This document shows, in pieces, positions 1 to 6,587 of a stretch of DNA of 9,671 nucleotides. The notes beneath the pieces are model-generated. The model did not search any database and was not told the origin of the DNA. It saw only the letters and a list, made by a program, of their open reading frames with translations. Source of the DNA: an uncultured Opitutia bacterium (lineage in GTDB: Bacteria > Verrucomicrobiota > Verrucomicrobiia > Opitutales > Coraliomargaritaceae); assembly GCA_937899295.1 (NCBI GenBank), contig CALBPO010000355.1:1-9671 (forward strand), in the 5' to 3' direction. The stretch's first letter is position 1, and every line of letters begins with the position of its first letter. A program made the translations under genes and the position numbers.

Positions 1-157
1 TCGGATCGGTGGTAAAGCTATATTGGGTTTTCGCCATACAAACTGGAAGATGGCCATAACCCGCAGCTTCCCAATCTTTAAGTTGGTTGCGAATTTTTTC
101 ATCAGCCAAAACCTTATCAGCGAGGTAAATCCGCTTTGCAATTGTTTCGATTTGAGT
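1..157 (-). pseudogene. fhs: Formate-tetrahydrofolate ligase, C-terminal fragment, 5' part missing (partial at window edge)
   Basis: Reading the minus strand from 157 down to 2 gives 52 open codons. They contain IETIAKRIY followed by [16 protein letters not shown], the conserved C-terminal part of formate-tetrahydrofolate ligase (10-formyl-THF synthetase, ATP-dependent one-carbon activation in the cytoplasm). The gene should continue left of the window for roughly its last 50-60 residues. On its 5' side the frame meets a TGA at 158-160, and no further FTHFS sequence is recognisable, although about 490 residues are expected there. The plus strand in that place encodes part of a TVP38-type protein instead. 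The retained motif is very well preserved, which suggests a recent event or an assembly junction rather than old decay. I am confident of the family and less so of the cause. Upstream of the TGA the same frame opens at 238 (26 codons) without convincing similarity. Confidence 0.72.
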
Positions 158-185
158 TCACTTGATTTGAAATTGATTCCATTGA

Positions 186-611
186 CCCCAGCCCTCGATC
201 CCATCGGCCCCAGCCCTTGCAATTACCGCGCACACCATGTGTTCGATGTGGACCTATGCACTCTCGGCGGGACCACTAAAAGGTTTGCTGCTTCGCTATT
301 TGCTGCGTGGACGAACCCTGCCCGAGATGAGCGAGCATAACGCGGTCCGTCTAGGACTGATACTGCGGCTTACGCCGGGCATCCCCTACGCTTTACAAAA
401 TATTATTCTCGGTAGCATAGGCATGCGCTTTCGGGACTATTTGCTCGTTTCTATTCCCACGACGAGTCTGTGGACGGCATGTTTCGTCATAACTGGGGGC
501 GCAATTTTCAAAGGGCAGCTTGGATGGGCGATCACTGGGATTGTAATTTTAATTGTGGTCATCCTTGCCACCCGAATGTGGAGCCGAAAGAATCCTGCTG
601 ATGTTGGATAG
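186..611 (+). pseudogene. TVP38/TMEM64 (VTT domain) membrane protein, C-terminal half only
   Basis: The frame is open from 186, after a TGA at 183-185. The first ATG is at 237 and gives 124 residues, against about 200-230 for intact TVP38/TMEM64 (DedA-superfamily, VTT/SNARE-associated) integral membrane proteins. Numbered from that ATG, the segment AGPLKGLLLRYLLRG (11-25) is followed by the conserved loop with LRLTPGIP (43-50). FRDYLL (65-70) and two hydrophobic spans at about 69-90 and 95-112 complete the C-terminal half. Similarity seems to begin just before the ATG, around 213, so the N-terminal membrane segments are missing and not merely misassigned to a late start. No ribosome-binding site precedes 237. 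The gene ends inside the start of xseA (11-base overlap), which indicates that they once formed an operon. The family has roles in membrane lipid and undecaprenyl phosphate handling, but none can be assigned to this fragment. Confidence 0.62.
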
Positions 612-1947
612 CTTAATGACACCACCGCCTGAGCAAGTGCTCGAGGTCACCGCGTTGACGCGCTTGATCAAAGGACAACTGGAAGAAAACTTTTCCCGCG
701 TCTGGGTGAAGGGTGAAGTTTCTAATTTACGAAAACAAAGCTCGGGGCATCTTTACTTTTCACTCAAAGATACGGGCAGTCAGTTACCCTGCGCCCTCTT
801 TGCGCGGGATGCTGCGCGGCAATCATTCGAACTTCAAGATGGCATGGAGTTGCTACTGCTAGGCGACGTATCTGTCTTTGAGCCCCATGGTCGCTACCAG
901 TTGATAGCCAAGATCGTGATCCAAAGCGGCGAGGGTCGCTTACAATTGGATTACGAACGCCTGAAGCGGAAACTAGCAGCGGAAGGACTCTTTGATGCGA
1001 GTCATAAAAAGCCACTGCCTGCGCTTCCGCGAAAGATCGCTGTAATTACATCACCGACGGGTGCTGCAATACGAGATTTTCTACAAATTCTGCGTCGCCG
1101 TGAGTTTGGAGGTGAGGTGGTGATCTTTCCTGTCAAAGTTCAGGGTAAAGGTGCGGCCGAAGAAGTGGGCGCCATGTTTAAACATGTGGTCGCGAGTGAT
1201 GGTTTTGACCTCATCGTGATTACGCGCGGCGGAGGCAGTATCGAAGACCTTTGGGTGTTTAACGAGGAAGCCCTCGCGCGTGAAGTGGCGGCTTGTCCCC
1301 TGCCAGTGATCTCAGCAATCGGCCATGAAATCGACACCGTATTAACAGACTATGCGGCCGATAAACGTGCGGAAACTCCATCGGGTGCAGCTGAATTGAT
1401 CTCTTCGCTTTACATGGAAGCGCGCTCGCGCTGCGAAGACGCCGAAAGCGACTTTCACGCCTGGGTGGAGGGCTACCTTAGCGACCAAGGCTCACAGTTG
1501 TGCGATCTCTCTGCGCGGATGCGCATAATTGCTCCCGATCGCCGAGTACAACACATAAGTATGCGGATTGACGAGATGGAAAGCCGCCTAAGCAGCAACC
1601 TAGCGCGTCGTATTACAACCGAGCAGCAAGCTCTTAGTCAATATGCACAACGTATCGTCGAGCAGCACCCAAAAACCCGTATTGGCATCGCCTACCAGCA
1701 CTTAAAGGATTTCTCAAGGCGCCTAGAACGCGCCAAGATTTTGATTGCTTCTAAGAATGTGGAAAAACTCCAGAGCCTTCAGCACCGCCTTGAAAATGGA
1801 AGCCTCCAAGCCACACTGCAGCGAGGCTACGCAATGATCCAAAACAGAGATGGTGATATCATCGATCGCGCATCGTTGGCTAAGAAAGAGTCGCAACTGA
1901 AAGCTCGTTTCCATGACGGAGAGATTACTCTAAAAAACGACAGCTAA
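601..1947 (+). CDS. xseA: Exodeoxyribonuclease VII large subunit
   Basis: Catalytic subunit of exonuclease VII, which degrades single-stranded DNA from either end into acid-soluble oligonucleotides in the cytoplasm, in complex with several copies of XseB. The protein is 448 residues from ATG 601, normal for the family. An N-terminal OB-fold (about 8-110, with VWVKGEVSN and SGHLYFSLKD) is followed by the catalytic domain. The signature run TRGGGSIEDLWVFNEE starts at T208, followed by PVISAIGHEID (H242, D245), ADKRAETPSGAAE, a long helical region (about 275-400) and the C-terminal QRGYAM segment. A longer frame starts at 553, but its extra 16 residues are unlike the family and lie entirely inside the TVP38 frame. 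ATG 616 is the other plausible start. No good Shine-Dalgarno helps decide between them; GAAAG at 586-590 is the nearest candidate for 601. xseB is not next door. The original promoter probably lay upstream of the now truncated TVP38 gene. Confidence 0.95.
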   Translation: MLDSLMTPPPEQVLEVTALTRLIKGQLEENFSRVWVKGEVSNLRKQSSGHLYFSLKDTGSQLPCALFARDAARQSFELQDGMELLLLGDVSVFEPHGRYQLIAKIVIQSGEGRLQLDYERLKRKLAAEGLFDASHKKPLPALPRKIAVITSPTGAAIRDFLQILRRREFGGEVVIFPVKVQGKGAAEEVGAMFKHVVASDGFDLIVITRGGGSIEDLWVFNEEALAREVAACPLPVISAIGHEIDTVLTDYAADKRAETPSGAAELISSLYMEARSRCEDAESDFHAWVEGYLSDQGSQLCDLSARMRIIAPDRRVQHISMRIDEMESRLSSNLARRITTEQQALSQYAQRIVEQHPKTRIGIAYQHLKDFSRRLERAKILIASKNVEKLQSLQHRLENGSLQATLQRGYAMIQNRDGDIIDRASLAKKESQLKARFHDGEITLKNDS

Positions 1948-2131
1948 GCGACTTAAATTGGAAGCGTAGATCGATCACTCGATCAAAGATGTCATCAGAG
2001 GTCTTTAAGCAGCAAGAAGGCCAGTCGGATTACGATATCATCAAGATTAGGGCGTATCCCCTACCGCGTCTAAGATATCGCTTGTTAGAAATATTTTAAA
2101 AAATAGGGAACTTTAACACAAGCTGCGTGTT

Positions 2132-2160
2132 TTTACAGGTAACAGATTTATTTCAGTAAT
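2132..2160 (+). promoter_or_regulatory. Possible sigma-70-type promoter upstream of the structured region
   Basis: TTTACA at 2132-2137 (five of six bases of the -35 consensus) and AGTAAT at 2155-2160 (four of six of the -10 consensus) are separated by 17 bases. A transcript would start near 2167 and would run into the hairpin at 2191-2220 within about 25 bases. The highly conserved second base of the -10 box is G instead of A, which weakens the case. It could serve a small RNA, or the lipoprotein gene with a leader of about 295 bases. Confidence 0.25.
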
Positions 2161-2190
2161 TATTTTGTTGGGTTAATTAGGTTAGTAATC

Positions 2191-2230
2191 GGCTTGCTTT
2201 CGAGAGATCGGGGGCAAGCCTCTATCTTTT
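2191..2230 (+). terminator. Strong GNRA-capped hairpin with U-rich tail (terminator or structured RNA)
   Basis: GGCTTGC (2191-2197) pairs with GCAAGCC (2214-2220). Inside that, TTT (2198-2200) faces GGG (2211-2213) as three G-U wobbles, and CGA (2201-2203) pairs with TCG (2208-2210). The loop is GAGA (2204-2207), a GNRA tetraloop. All 13 positions of the stem pair in RNA from the plus strand, whereas the minus-strand RNA would have three A-C mismatches, so the structure belongs to a plus-strand transcript. TCTATCTTTT (2221-2230) follows and is moderately U-rich. It lies 243 bases after xseA, so it may end that transcript, end a short independent RNA, or act as an attenuator for the lipoprotein gene. 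Confidence 0.6.
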
Positions 2231-2305
2231 ATATAAAGGGGTCTGCTACGCCAAAATCCAGATCAACGGCCCATGCAAGGGAGAGCACACTATTGTCATG
2301 GTTGG

Positions 2306-2335
2306 AGGTTAGGCTTTCCATCTTGGAAAGCACCT
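2306..2335 (+). other. Bulged RNA hairpin upstream of the lipoprotein gene
   Basis: GCTTTCCA (2313-2320) pairs perfectly with TGGAAAGC (2324-2331) around a three-base TCT loop. Outside it AGGT (2306-2309) pairs with ACCT (2332-2335), leaving a three-base bulge TAG (2310-2312) on the 5' side. There is no T-run after it, so it is not a simple terminator. Together with the hairpin at 2191-2220 it suggests that this non-coding stretch is structured as RNA. The function is unknown. Confidence 0.4.
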
Positions 2336-2461
2336 ACAAGCAAAATTGGCCTTAAATTCTATGGTCTACGCGACGGAAGGCTTGCTTTTCGCGATGAAAA
2401 CTAAATCGTATATCTTAAAGTGATTGCACACTCGGTAAAATCATCTAAATGTCTTTAAATT

Positions 2462-2860
2462 ATGAAAGTAACACTCATCACACTCCTCGCAATTTGTGCT
2501 AGCATTTTTACAGGCTGCACCACTCCGGTCGCTATCGACCCTCTAACTGGGCAAGAACAGCTCGCCGAATATCGCGCTGGCTTCTTCTACGCACCTATCG
2601 ACGCTCCGATAGGTCAAATTTTTAAGACAGCTATCCGCGAACTTGATGATTTGGGCTACTTCCGAACAGGTGAGCTACATAAAGACACCGCTATTTCAAT
2701 CTACTGCCGCAAGGTCGGTGACGATAAAATTACGGTCCGTATTAGCCAGCAGACTGATCCTGAAGTCGAAGAAGAATCTGAAATCCGCATCCGCGTAGGC
2801 AATCTCGGTAATCTCGCCGAGTCACAAGTGATTTATGCTCGCATTCGCGATGCACTATAG
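2462..2860 (+). CDS. Small DUF3568-like lipoprotein
   Basis: A 132-residue protein with a bacterial lipoprotein signal: Lys2, a hydrophobic core (about 3-16) and a lipobox FTGC with the predicted acylated Cys19. Asp does not follow the Cys, so outer-membrane sorting would be the default expectation. The mature part has two sections. The first is AEYRAGFFYAPIDAPIGQIFKTAIREL (35-61). The second is a beta-rich part rich in alternating charged residues, ending RIRVGNLGNLAESQVIYARI (109-128). The arrangement of a helix-rich 'DAPIGQIFKTAIRELDDLG' region and a terminal 'RVG..G' element resembles the DUF3568 family of predicted periplasmic lipoproteins, whose function is unknown. The ATG at 2462 has no Shine-Dalgarno sequence. 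The gene stands alone, followed by an intrinsic terminator at 2886-2916, with a structured non-coding stretch upstream. Family assignment is from memory of its pattern and is moderate. Confidence 0.82.
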   Translation: MKVTLITLLAICASIFTGCTTPVAIDPLTGQEQLAEYRAGFFYAPIDAPIGQIFKTAIRELDDLGYFRTGELHKDTAISIYCRKVGDDKITVRISQQTDPEVEEESEIRIRVGNLGNLAESQVIYARIRDAL

Positions 2861-2885
2861 TTGCGCCACCCAGAGCGACCAACAG

Positions 2886-2916
2886 ACCGCCCCTCCACCC
2901 GGAGCGGCGGTTTTTT
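2886..2916 (+). terminator. Intrinsic terminator of the lipoprotein gene
   Basis: ACCGCC (2886-2891) pairs with GGCGGT (2906-2911) and CTCC (2893-2896) pairs with GGAG (2901-2904). One C-C mismatch (2892/2905) and a four-base ACCC loop complete the hairpin. A run of six T (2911-2916), then ATTTT, follows directly. It begins 25 bases after the lipoprotein stop codon and separates that gene from the kinase-proA unit. Confidence 0.88.
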
Positions 2917-3048
2917 ATTTTAACATCTTAATATTGTGGCTGAGACCATAAGATTTTACATCCAAGCCACGGCAGGTCTAAACGTCCAACTGCTCACGCT
3001 TTCGCCTACAACTCAGGATACAAAAACTTACATCCTTAATACCTAAGT

Positions 3049-4029
3049 ATGCACATCAGCCCCTCCCTCATCGGCATTGGCAGTCCCATCGTTGACGCCA
3101 TCGCTCTAGTCGACGAATCATTCGTCGCTAAAATCGATGGCGACAAAGGCGGTATGGTGCTCGTCGATGCGCCCACCATAACTAGCTTGATCGCTAGCCT
3201 TCCAAAAGCAGCCATAGCTGCGCCCGGCGGCTCGGCAGGCAACACACTCTTCGCCCTCGCACGCATGGGTGCCTCCACCAGCTTTTTAGGCAAGACTGGC
3301 AACTGCGCAGAAGGTGACTTCTACCGCGAAAGCTTTTCTAAGCTCGGCGGCGATGCCTCGCGCTTCAAAATCGGCGAAGTGCCCAATGGTCGCTGTCTCT
3401 CCCTCGTCACTCCCGACGGGGAACGCACTATGCGCACCGATCTCGGCGCAGCCATGACTCTCGCCACCGAGGAAATCTTCGTTTCCGATTTCGCAGGCTG
3501 CGCCCATGCCCACATTGAAGGCTACCTTCTATTTAACGAAGCCCTCATGCGCCGCGTGCTCGAATCCGCTAAGGAGGCAGGCTGCACCATCAGCCTCGAC
3601 CTCGCTAGCTTTGAAGTGGTCAATGCCACCAAATCGATCCTCCCTGACCTACTGAGGGACTACGTCGACATCGTTTTTGCCAACGAAGAAGAAGGCAACG
3701 CTTACACTGGTATCGAAGGTGATTATGCTGCCATCGCACTCCAACTCGCCGAGCTTTGCGAGATTGTCGCTGTCAAAGTTGGCGCCCAAGGCTCCTACGT
3801 CGCACACGCTGGCATAGTTGAAAAAATCGAGCCCATGCACGCCGCTCACGTAATCGACACTACTGGCGCGGGCGATCTCTGGGCAGCCGGTTTCCTCTAC
3901 GGCTGGTCGCAAAAACGCTCACTTGCTGAATGCGCCAAACTCGGCTCCATATTAGGAGCTGCCGTCGTACAAGTACAAGGCAGCGTCCTTCCCGAACATA
4001 TCTGGCAAGATATATTAGCTAACATTTAA
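3049..4029 (+). CDS. PfkB-family kinase, adenosine kinase-like
   Basis: Ribokinase/PfkB-fold cytoplasmic kinase of 326 residues that transfers the ATP gamma-phosphate to a sugar or nucleoside hydroxyl. The N-terminal strand [14 protein letters not shown] (9-22) precedes the substrate-site signature GGSAGNT (60-66). The central [15 protein letters not shown] and the ANEEE segment (N212-E215) of the family follow. The C-terminal PfkB signature DTTGAGD (270-276) supplies the anion hole and the catalytic base Asp276. The pattern [10 protein letters not shown] near residue 31 plus the central motif is that of the bacterial proteins usually labelled adenosine kinase (cd01168-like), but ribokinase, fructokinase or another substrate cannot be excluded from sequence. 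ATG 3049 has no clear ribosome-binding site. proA follows 33 bases downstream on the same strand, so the two are probably co-transcribed. Codons end in C more often than in the dcw genes on the right. Confidence 0.9.
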   Translation: MHISPSLIGIGSPIVDAIALVDESFVAKIDGDKGGMVLVDAPTITSLIASLPKAAIAAPGGSAGNTLFALARMGASTSFLGKTGNCAEGDFYRESFSKLGGDASRFKIGEVPNGRCLSLVTPDGERTMRTDLGAAMTLATEEIFVSDFAGCAHAHIEGYLLFNEALMRRVLESAKEAGCTISLDLASFEVVNATKSILPDLLRDYVDIVFANEEEGNAYTGIEGDYAAIALQLAELCEIVAVKVGAQGSYVAHAGIVEKIEPMHAAHVIDTTGAGDLWAAGFLYGWSQKRSLAECAKLGSILGAAVVQVQGSVLPEHIWQDILANI

Positions 4030-4062
4030 CAAAATTACTCACTGCCTGGAGTCCAGCACCAC

Positions 4063-5334
4063 ATGACCAACGATCAAATCACTGAACTCGTCGTCGATAT
4101 CGCAAAGCGCGCCCGTATAGCCTCACTCGAACTGGCTGCGCTTCCCACGGAGACGAAAAATAACTTCCTTCTCGATCTGGCAGAACAGCTCCTTACGCAG
4201 ACCGATGCCATACTAGAAGCCAATGCGCACGATCTCGAAGCAGCCAAAAGCCTCGACCTCTCCGCGCCCATGACAGAGCGGCTCACCTTAACGCCCGAGC
4301 GTATTGCCGCAATGGCCGAAGGCGTGCGTCAAGTCGCCGCCTTACCCGATCCCGTTGGCATCGAAATTGAGCACCTCGCTCCCCCAAAGGGCTTCGACCT
4401 ACGCAAGATCCGCGTGCCCATGGGTGTGATCGGAATCATTTATGAGTCCCGGCCTAATGTCACCGTGGATTGCGCCGTTCTATGCTTAAAGTCGGGCAAC
4501 GCCTCCATCTTACGTGGCGGCAAGGAAGCCTTTCATAGCAATATGAAACTGGCGGCAATCGTCCAAGACGCCCTCCGCGCCAACGGCATCCACCCAGACG
4601 CTGTCCAATTTATACCCACGACGGACCGCGCCGCACTAAAGGTACTGCTCAAACAAGACGATACCATTCACTGTATCATTCCCCGCGGGGGCGAAAGCCT
4701 CATCCGCTTTACTGTGGAGAATAGCCGTATTCCTGTGATCAAGCACTACACAGGCGTCTGCTCTGTTTACGTAGATGCCACAGCCGATGCCGAAATGGCC
4801 GAGGAAATTCTTATTAACTCAAAGTGCCAGCGCCCCAGTGTTTGTAACGCTGCCGAGAATCTGATTGTCCATCAAGATGCCGCCGCACAACTGCCCCGAC
4901 TCGCCAAAGCACTGCACGACCGCGGCGTCGAGTTGCGCGTCGATTCCCATGCCAGAGCCCTCCTTGCTGCCAGCGGCCTGCCCCTCGTCAATGCCTGGCC
5001 CGAGGACTTCGCCACCGAATACACGGACTTGATCATCGCCATTGCCATCGTACCTGACTTAAAGGCTGCTATCGATTTGATCAATGCCAACAGCTCTGGA
5101 CATACCGATAGTATTGTGACGGCAGATACTGCTGCCGCACAGAATTTCCTCACCTCGGTCGATTCAGCCGCCGTCTTCCACAACGCTTCGACCCGATTTT
5201 CTGACGGTTTTGAGTTCGGCTTAGGTGCCGAAATCGGCATCTCCACCGACCGCCTCCATGCACGGGGACCCATGGGCCTAAATGAGCTATGTACCTATAC
5301 ATACGTCCTCCACGGCACTGGTGAAACTCGCTAA
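4063..5334 (+). CDS. proA: Glutamate-5-semialdehyde dehydrogenase (gamma-glutamyl phosphate reductase)
   Basis: Second step of proline synthesis: NADPH-dependent reduction of gamma-glutamyl 5-phosphate to glutamate-5-semialdehyde, in the cytoplasm. The protein has 423 residues, usual for ProA. Visible family landmarks are [19 protein letters not shown] (118-136), [14 protein letters not shown] (143-156), IPRGGESLI (206-214) and the catalytic cysteine Cys261 in [11 protein letters not shown]. Further on come the ProA signature [11 protein letters not shown] (345-355) and the C-terminal [24 protein letters not shown] at 4048-4051 lies 11 bases before the ATG, one of the few plausible ribosome-binding sites in the window. 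It follows the PfkB-type kinase by 33 bases; proB, the usual partner, is not here. It ends 140 bases from mraY, which converges on it, and no clear terminator is visible between them (only a weak bulged hairpin at 5406-5425 without a T-run). Confidence 0.97.
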   Translation: MTNDQITELVVDIAKRARIASLELAALPTETKNNFLLDLAEQLLTQTDAILEANAHDLEAAKSLDLSAPMTERLTLTPERIAAMAEGVRQVAALPDPVGIEIEHLAPPKGFDLRKIRVPMGVIGIIYESRPNVTVDCAVLCLKSGNASILRGGKEAFHSNMKLAAIVQDALRANGIHPDAVQFIPTTDRAALKVLLKQDDTIHCIIPRGGESLIRFTVENSRIPVIKHYTGVCSVYVDATADAEMAEEILINSKCQRPSVCNAAENLIVHQDAAAQLPRLAKALHDRGVELRVDSHARALLAASGLPLVNAWPEDFATEYTDLIIAIAIVPDLKAAIDLINANSSGHTDSIVTADTAAAQNFLTSVDSAAVFHNASTRFSDGFEFGLGAEIGISTDRLHARGPMGLNELCTYTYVLHGTGETR

Positions 5335-5474
5335 AAGAGCATGATGATCACCCCATAGGCATCATTCTAAATACCGAGGTGGCATCGACCGTATAGAGGT
5401 CATTCCAACGCTCGTAGAAGAGTTGCCAACATCGCAAAGTCGAAATTTTACAGTCTGCCTTCTTGGAGTCTGTT

Positions 5475-6578
5475 CTAGCGAAGTTTCAGAGTTGCCAATC
5501 CAGCCATAGCGAAGATGAGCGAAAGAATCCAAAAACGGATAACGACCTTGTTCTCATGCCAGCCCTTGAGCTCAAAATGGTGGTGGATAGGCGACATGCG
5601 GAAAATGCGTTTACCACCACGCAATTTAAAGGAACCCACTTGAAGAATCACTGAACTCGCTTCCATCACAAAGATACCACCGACGATGATCAAAGTGAGC
5701 GGTTGATGCACCATGAAAGCGATCATCCCGATGAGTCCGCCGAGTGCAAGCGAACCAGTATCCCCCATGAAAACCTCGGCAGGATGGGAGTTATACCAGA
5801 GGAAGGAGAGGCTCGCCCCCAGCAATGCCGCGCAAACTACAGCGAGTTCACCAACACCAGGTATGTAGCTAATAAAAAGGTATTCCGAAATGATAACGTT
5901 ACCCGCCACGTAGGCCATAATCGTGTAGGCAAGTGCGACCGTGACAGTGCAACCGATAGCCAGACCATCGACACCGTCGGTTAGATTAATCGCATTACTC
6001 GAACCGGAAAGAATTAAGAAAAGAAATGGCACGAGAAGGAAAAGTGACATTTCCGAGATGACCACATCCTTGTAGAATGGCACCCATAATTCGCGCATCT
6101 TCGAAGCTGATTCGGGTACACTGAGCAGGCAAACTAAGGCGATGGCAGTCAGTAAAGCTTGTCCGAGCAGTTTCCAGCGGCCAGGTAGACCTTTGCTGTT
6201 GGCCGTAGAGACTGTGAGATAGTCGTCAAGAAAGCCGATCACGGTGAGGCCGAGATAGATGATTAGCGCAGTGTAGACATAGACGTTGGGACGAGCCCAC
6301 AGCAAAGCGCTACCGATGACTGATACGCAGATCATAAGGCCACCCATTGTTGGCGTTTGCGCTTTACTGGCGTGGAGTACGGATAGTATCCCGACTTCGT
6401 CTTCGCCCCGAAAGGCTTGCTTGGCGCGAAGCTGCCGGAGTTTGGCAAAAATCCATGGCCCCAGGATGAAGCCGATGCTCATGGCGCTTAGACCAGCAAA
6501 AGCGGCGCGTAGTGTTAGATAGCGGAAAAGTCGAAAGGGACCAAAGATATTTTCAAATTCTGCTAGGTAGGATAGCAT
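5475..6578 (-). CDS. mraY: Phospho-N-acetylmuramoyl-pentapeptide-transferase
   Basis: Integral inner-membrane enzyme that transfers phospho-MurNAc-pentapeptide from UDP to undecaprenyl phosphate, giving lipid I. The 367 residues match the family's length, with about ten hydrophobic spans. Key sites are present: TPTMGG (75-80), FLDDY with Asp118 and Asp119, the NLTDGVDGLA run (198-207, Asp201), FMGDTGSLALGG (270-281, Asp273) and the cytoplasmic PIHHHFE motif (His332-334). The start lies 9 bases after the murF stop, so the two are almost certainly translated from one message. No Shine-Dalgarno is seen. In many genomes murD follows mraY, but here the gene is the last of the cluster and faces proA. 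Confidence 0.98.
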   Translation of the reverse strand: MLSYLAEFENIFGPFRLFRYLTLRAAFAGLSAMSIGFILGPWIFAKLRQLRAKQAFRGEDEVGILSVLHASKAQTPTMGGLMICVSVIGSALLWARPNVYVYTALIIYLGLTVIGFLDDYLTVSTANSKGLPGRWKLLGQALLTAIALVCLLSVPESASKMRELWVPFYKDVVISEMSLFLLVPFLFLILSGSSNAINLTDGVDGLAIGCTVTVALAYTIMAYVAGNVIISEYLFISYIPGVGELAVVCAALLGASLSFLWYNSHPAEVFMGDTGSLALGGLIGMIAFMVHQPLTLIIVGGIFVMEASSVILQVGSFKLRGGKRIFRMSPIHHHFELKGWHENKVVIRFWILSLIFAMAGLATLKLR

Positions 6579-6587
6579 TGCGGGGAA

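Larger units (their letters stand above)
1948..2461. other. 514-base stretch without a convincing gene
   Basis: Neither strand has a frame with recognisable protein similarity. The stretch is A+T-richer than its neighbours. It holds a small perfect hairpin with no T-run (GATCGA/TCGATC, 1969-1984), a possible promoter at 2132-2160, a strong terminator-like hairpin at 2191-2230 and a bulged hairpin at 2306-2335. Two short overlapping plus-strand frames, one of them ATG 2273 to TAA 2404 (43 codons), have protein-like composition but no ribosome-binding site, and I do not call them genes. No tRNA could be folded from it by eye. The best reading is a 3' region for xseA plus a leader or small-RNA region ahead of the lipoprotein gene. 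Confidence 0.6.

Noticed and set aside
23..340. Plus-strand open frame of 105 codons at the left end
   Set aside because: It lies antisense to the formate-tetrahydrofolate ligase fragment and then in another frame of the TVP38 remnant. Its translation has no family resemblance and no ribosome-binding site.
553..600. Longer xseA start at 553
   Set aside because: The extra 16 residues are inside the TVP38 frame and precede the normal beginning of XseA proteins; starts at 601 or 616 fit better.
1969..1984. Hairpin GATCGA-TCAC-TCGATC just after xseA as its terminator
   Set aside because: The stem is only six pairs, and no T-run follows on the plus strand.
2030..2080. Possible recombination or repeat site around GGGCGTATCCCCTACCGCG
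   Set aside because: The flanking TTAG/CTAA and GCG/CGC arms are too short and interrupted, and no second copy is in the window.
4872..5273. Minus-strand open frame of 133 codons inside proA
   Set aside because: It is a shadow of the highly biased proA codons; the translation is Ala/Ser-rich low-information sequence and proA itself is clearly intact.
5406..5425. Bulged hairpin CAA..CTC/GAG..TTG as a bidirectional terminator between proA and mraY
   Set aside because: Only two three-pair segments separated by a bulge, with no T-run on either side.
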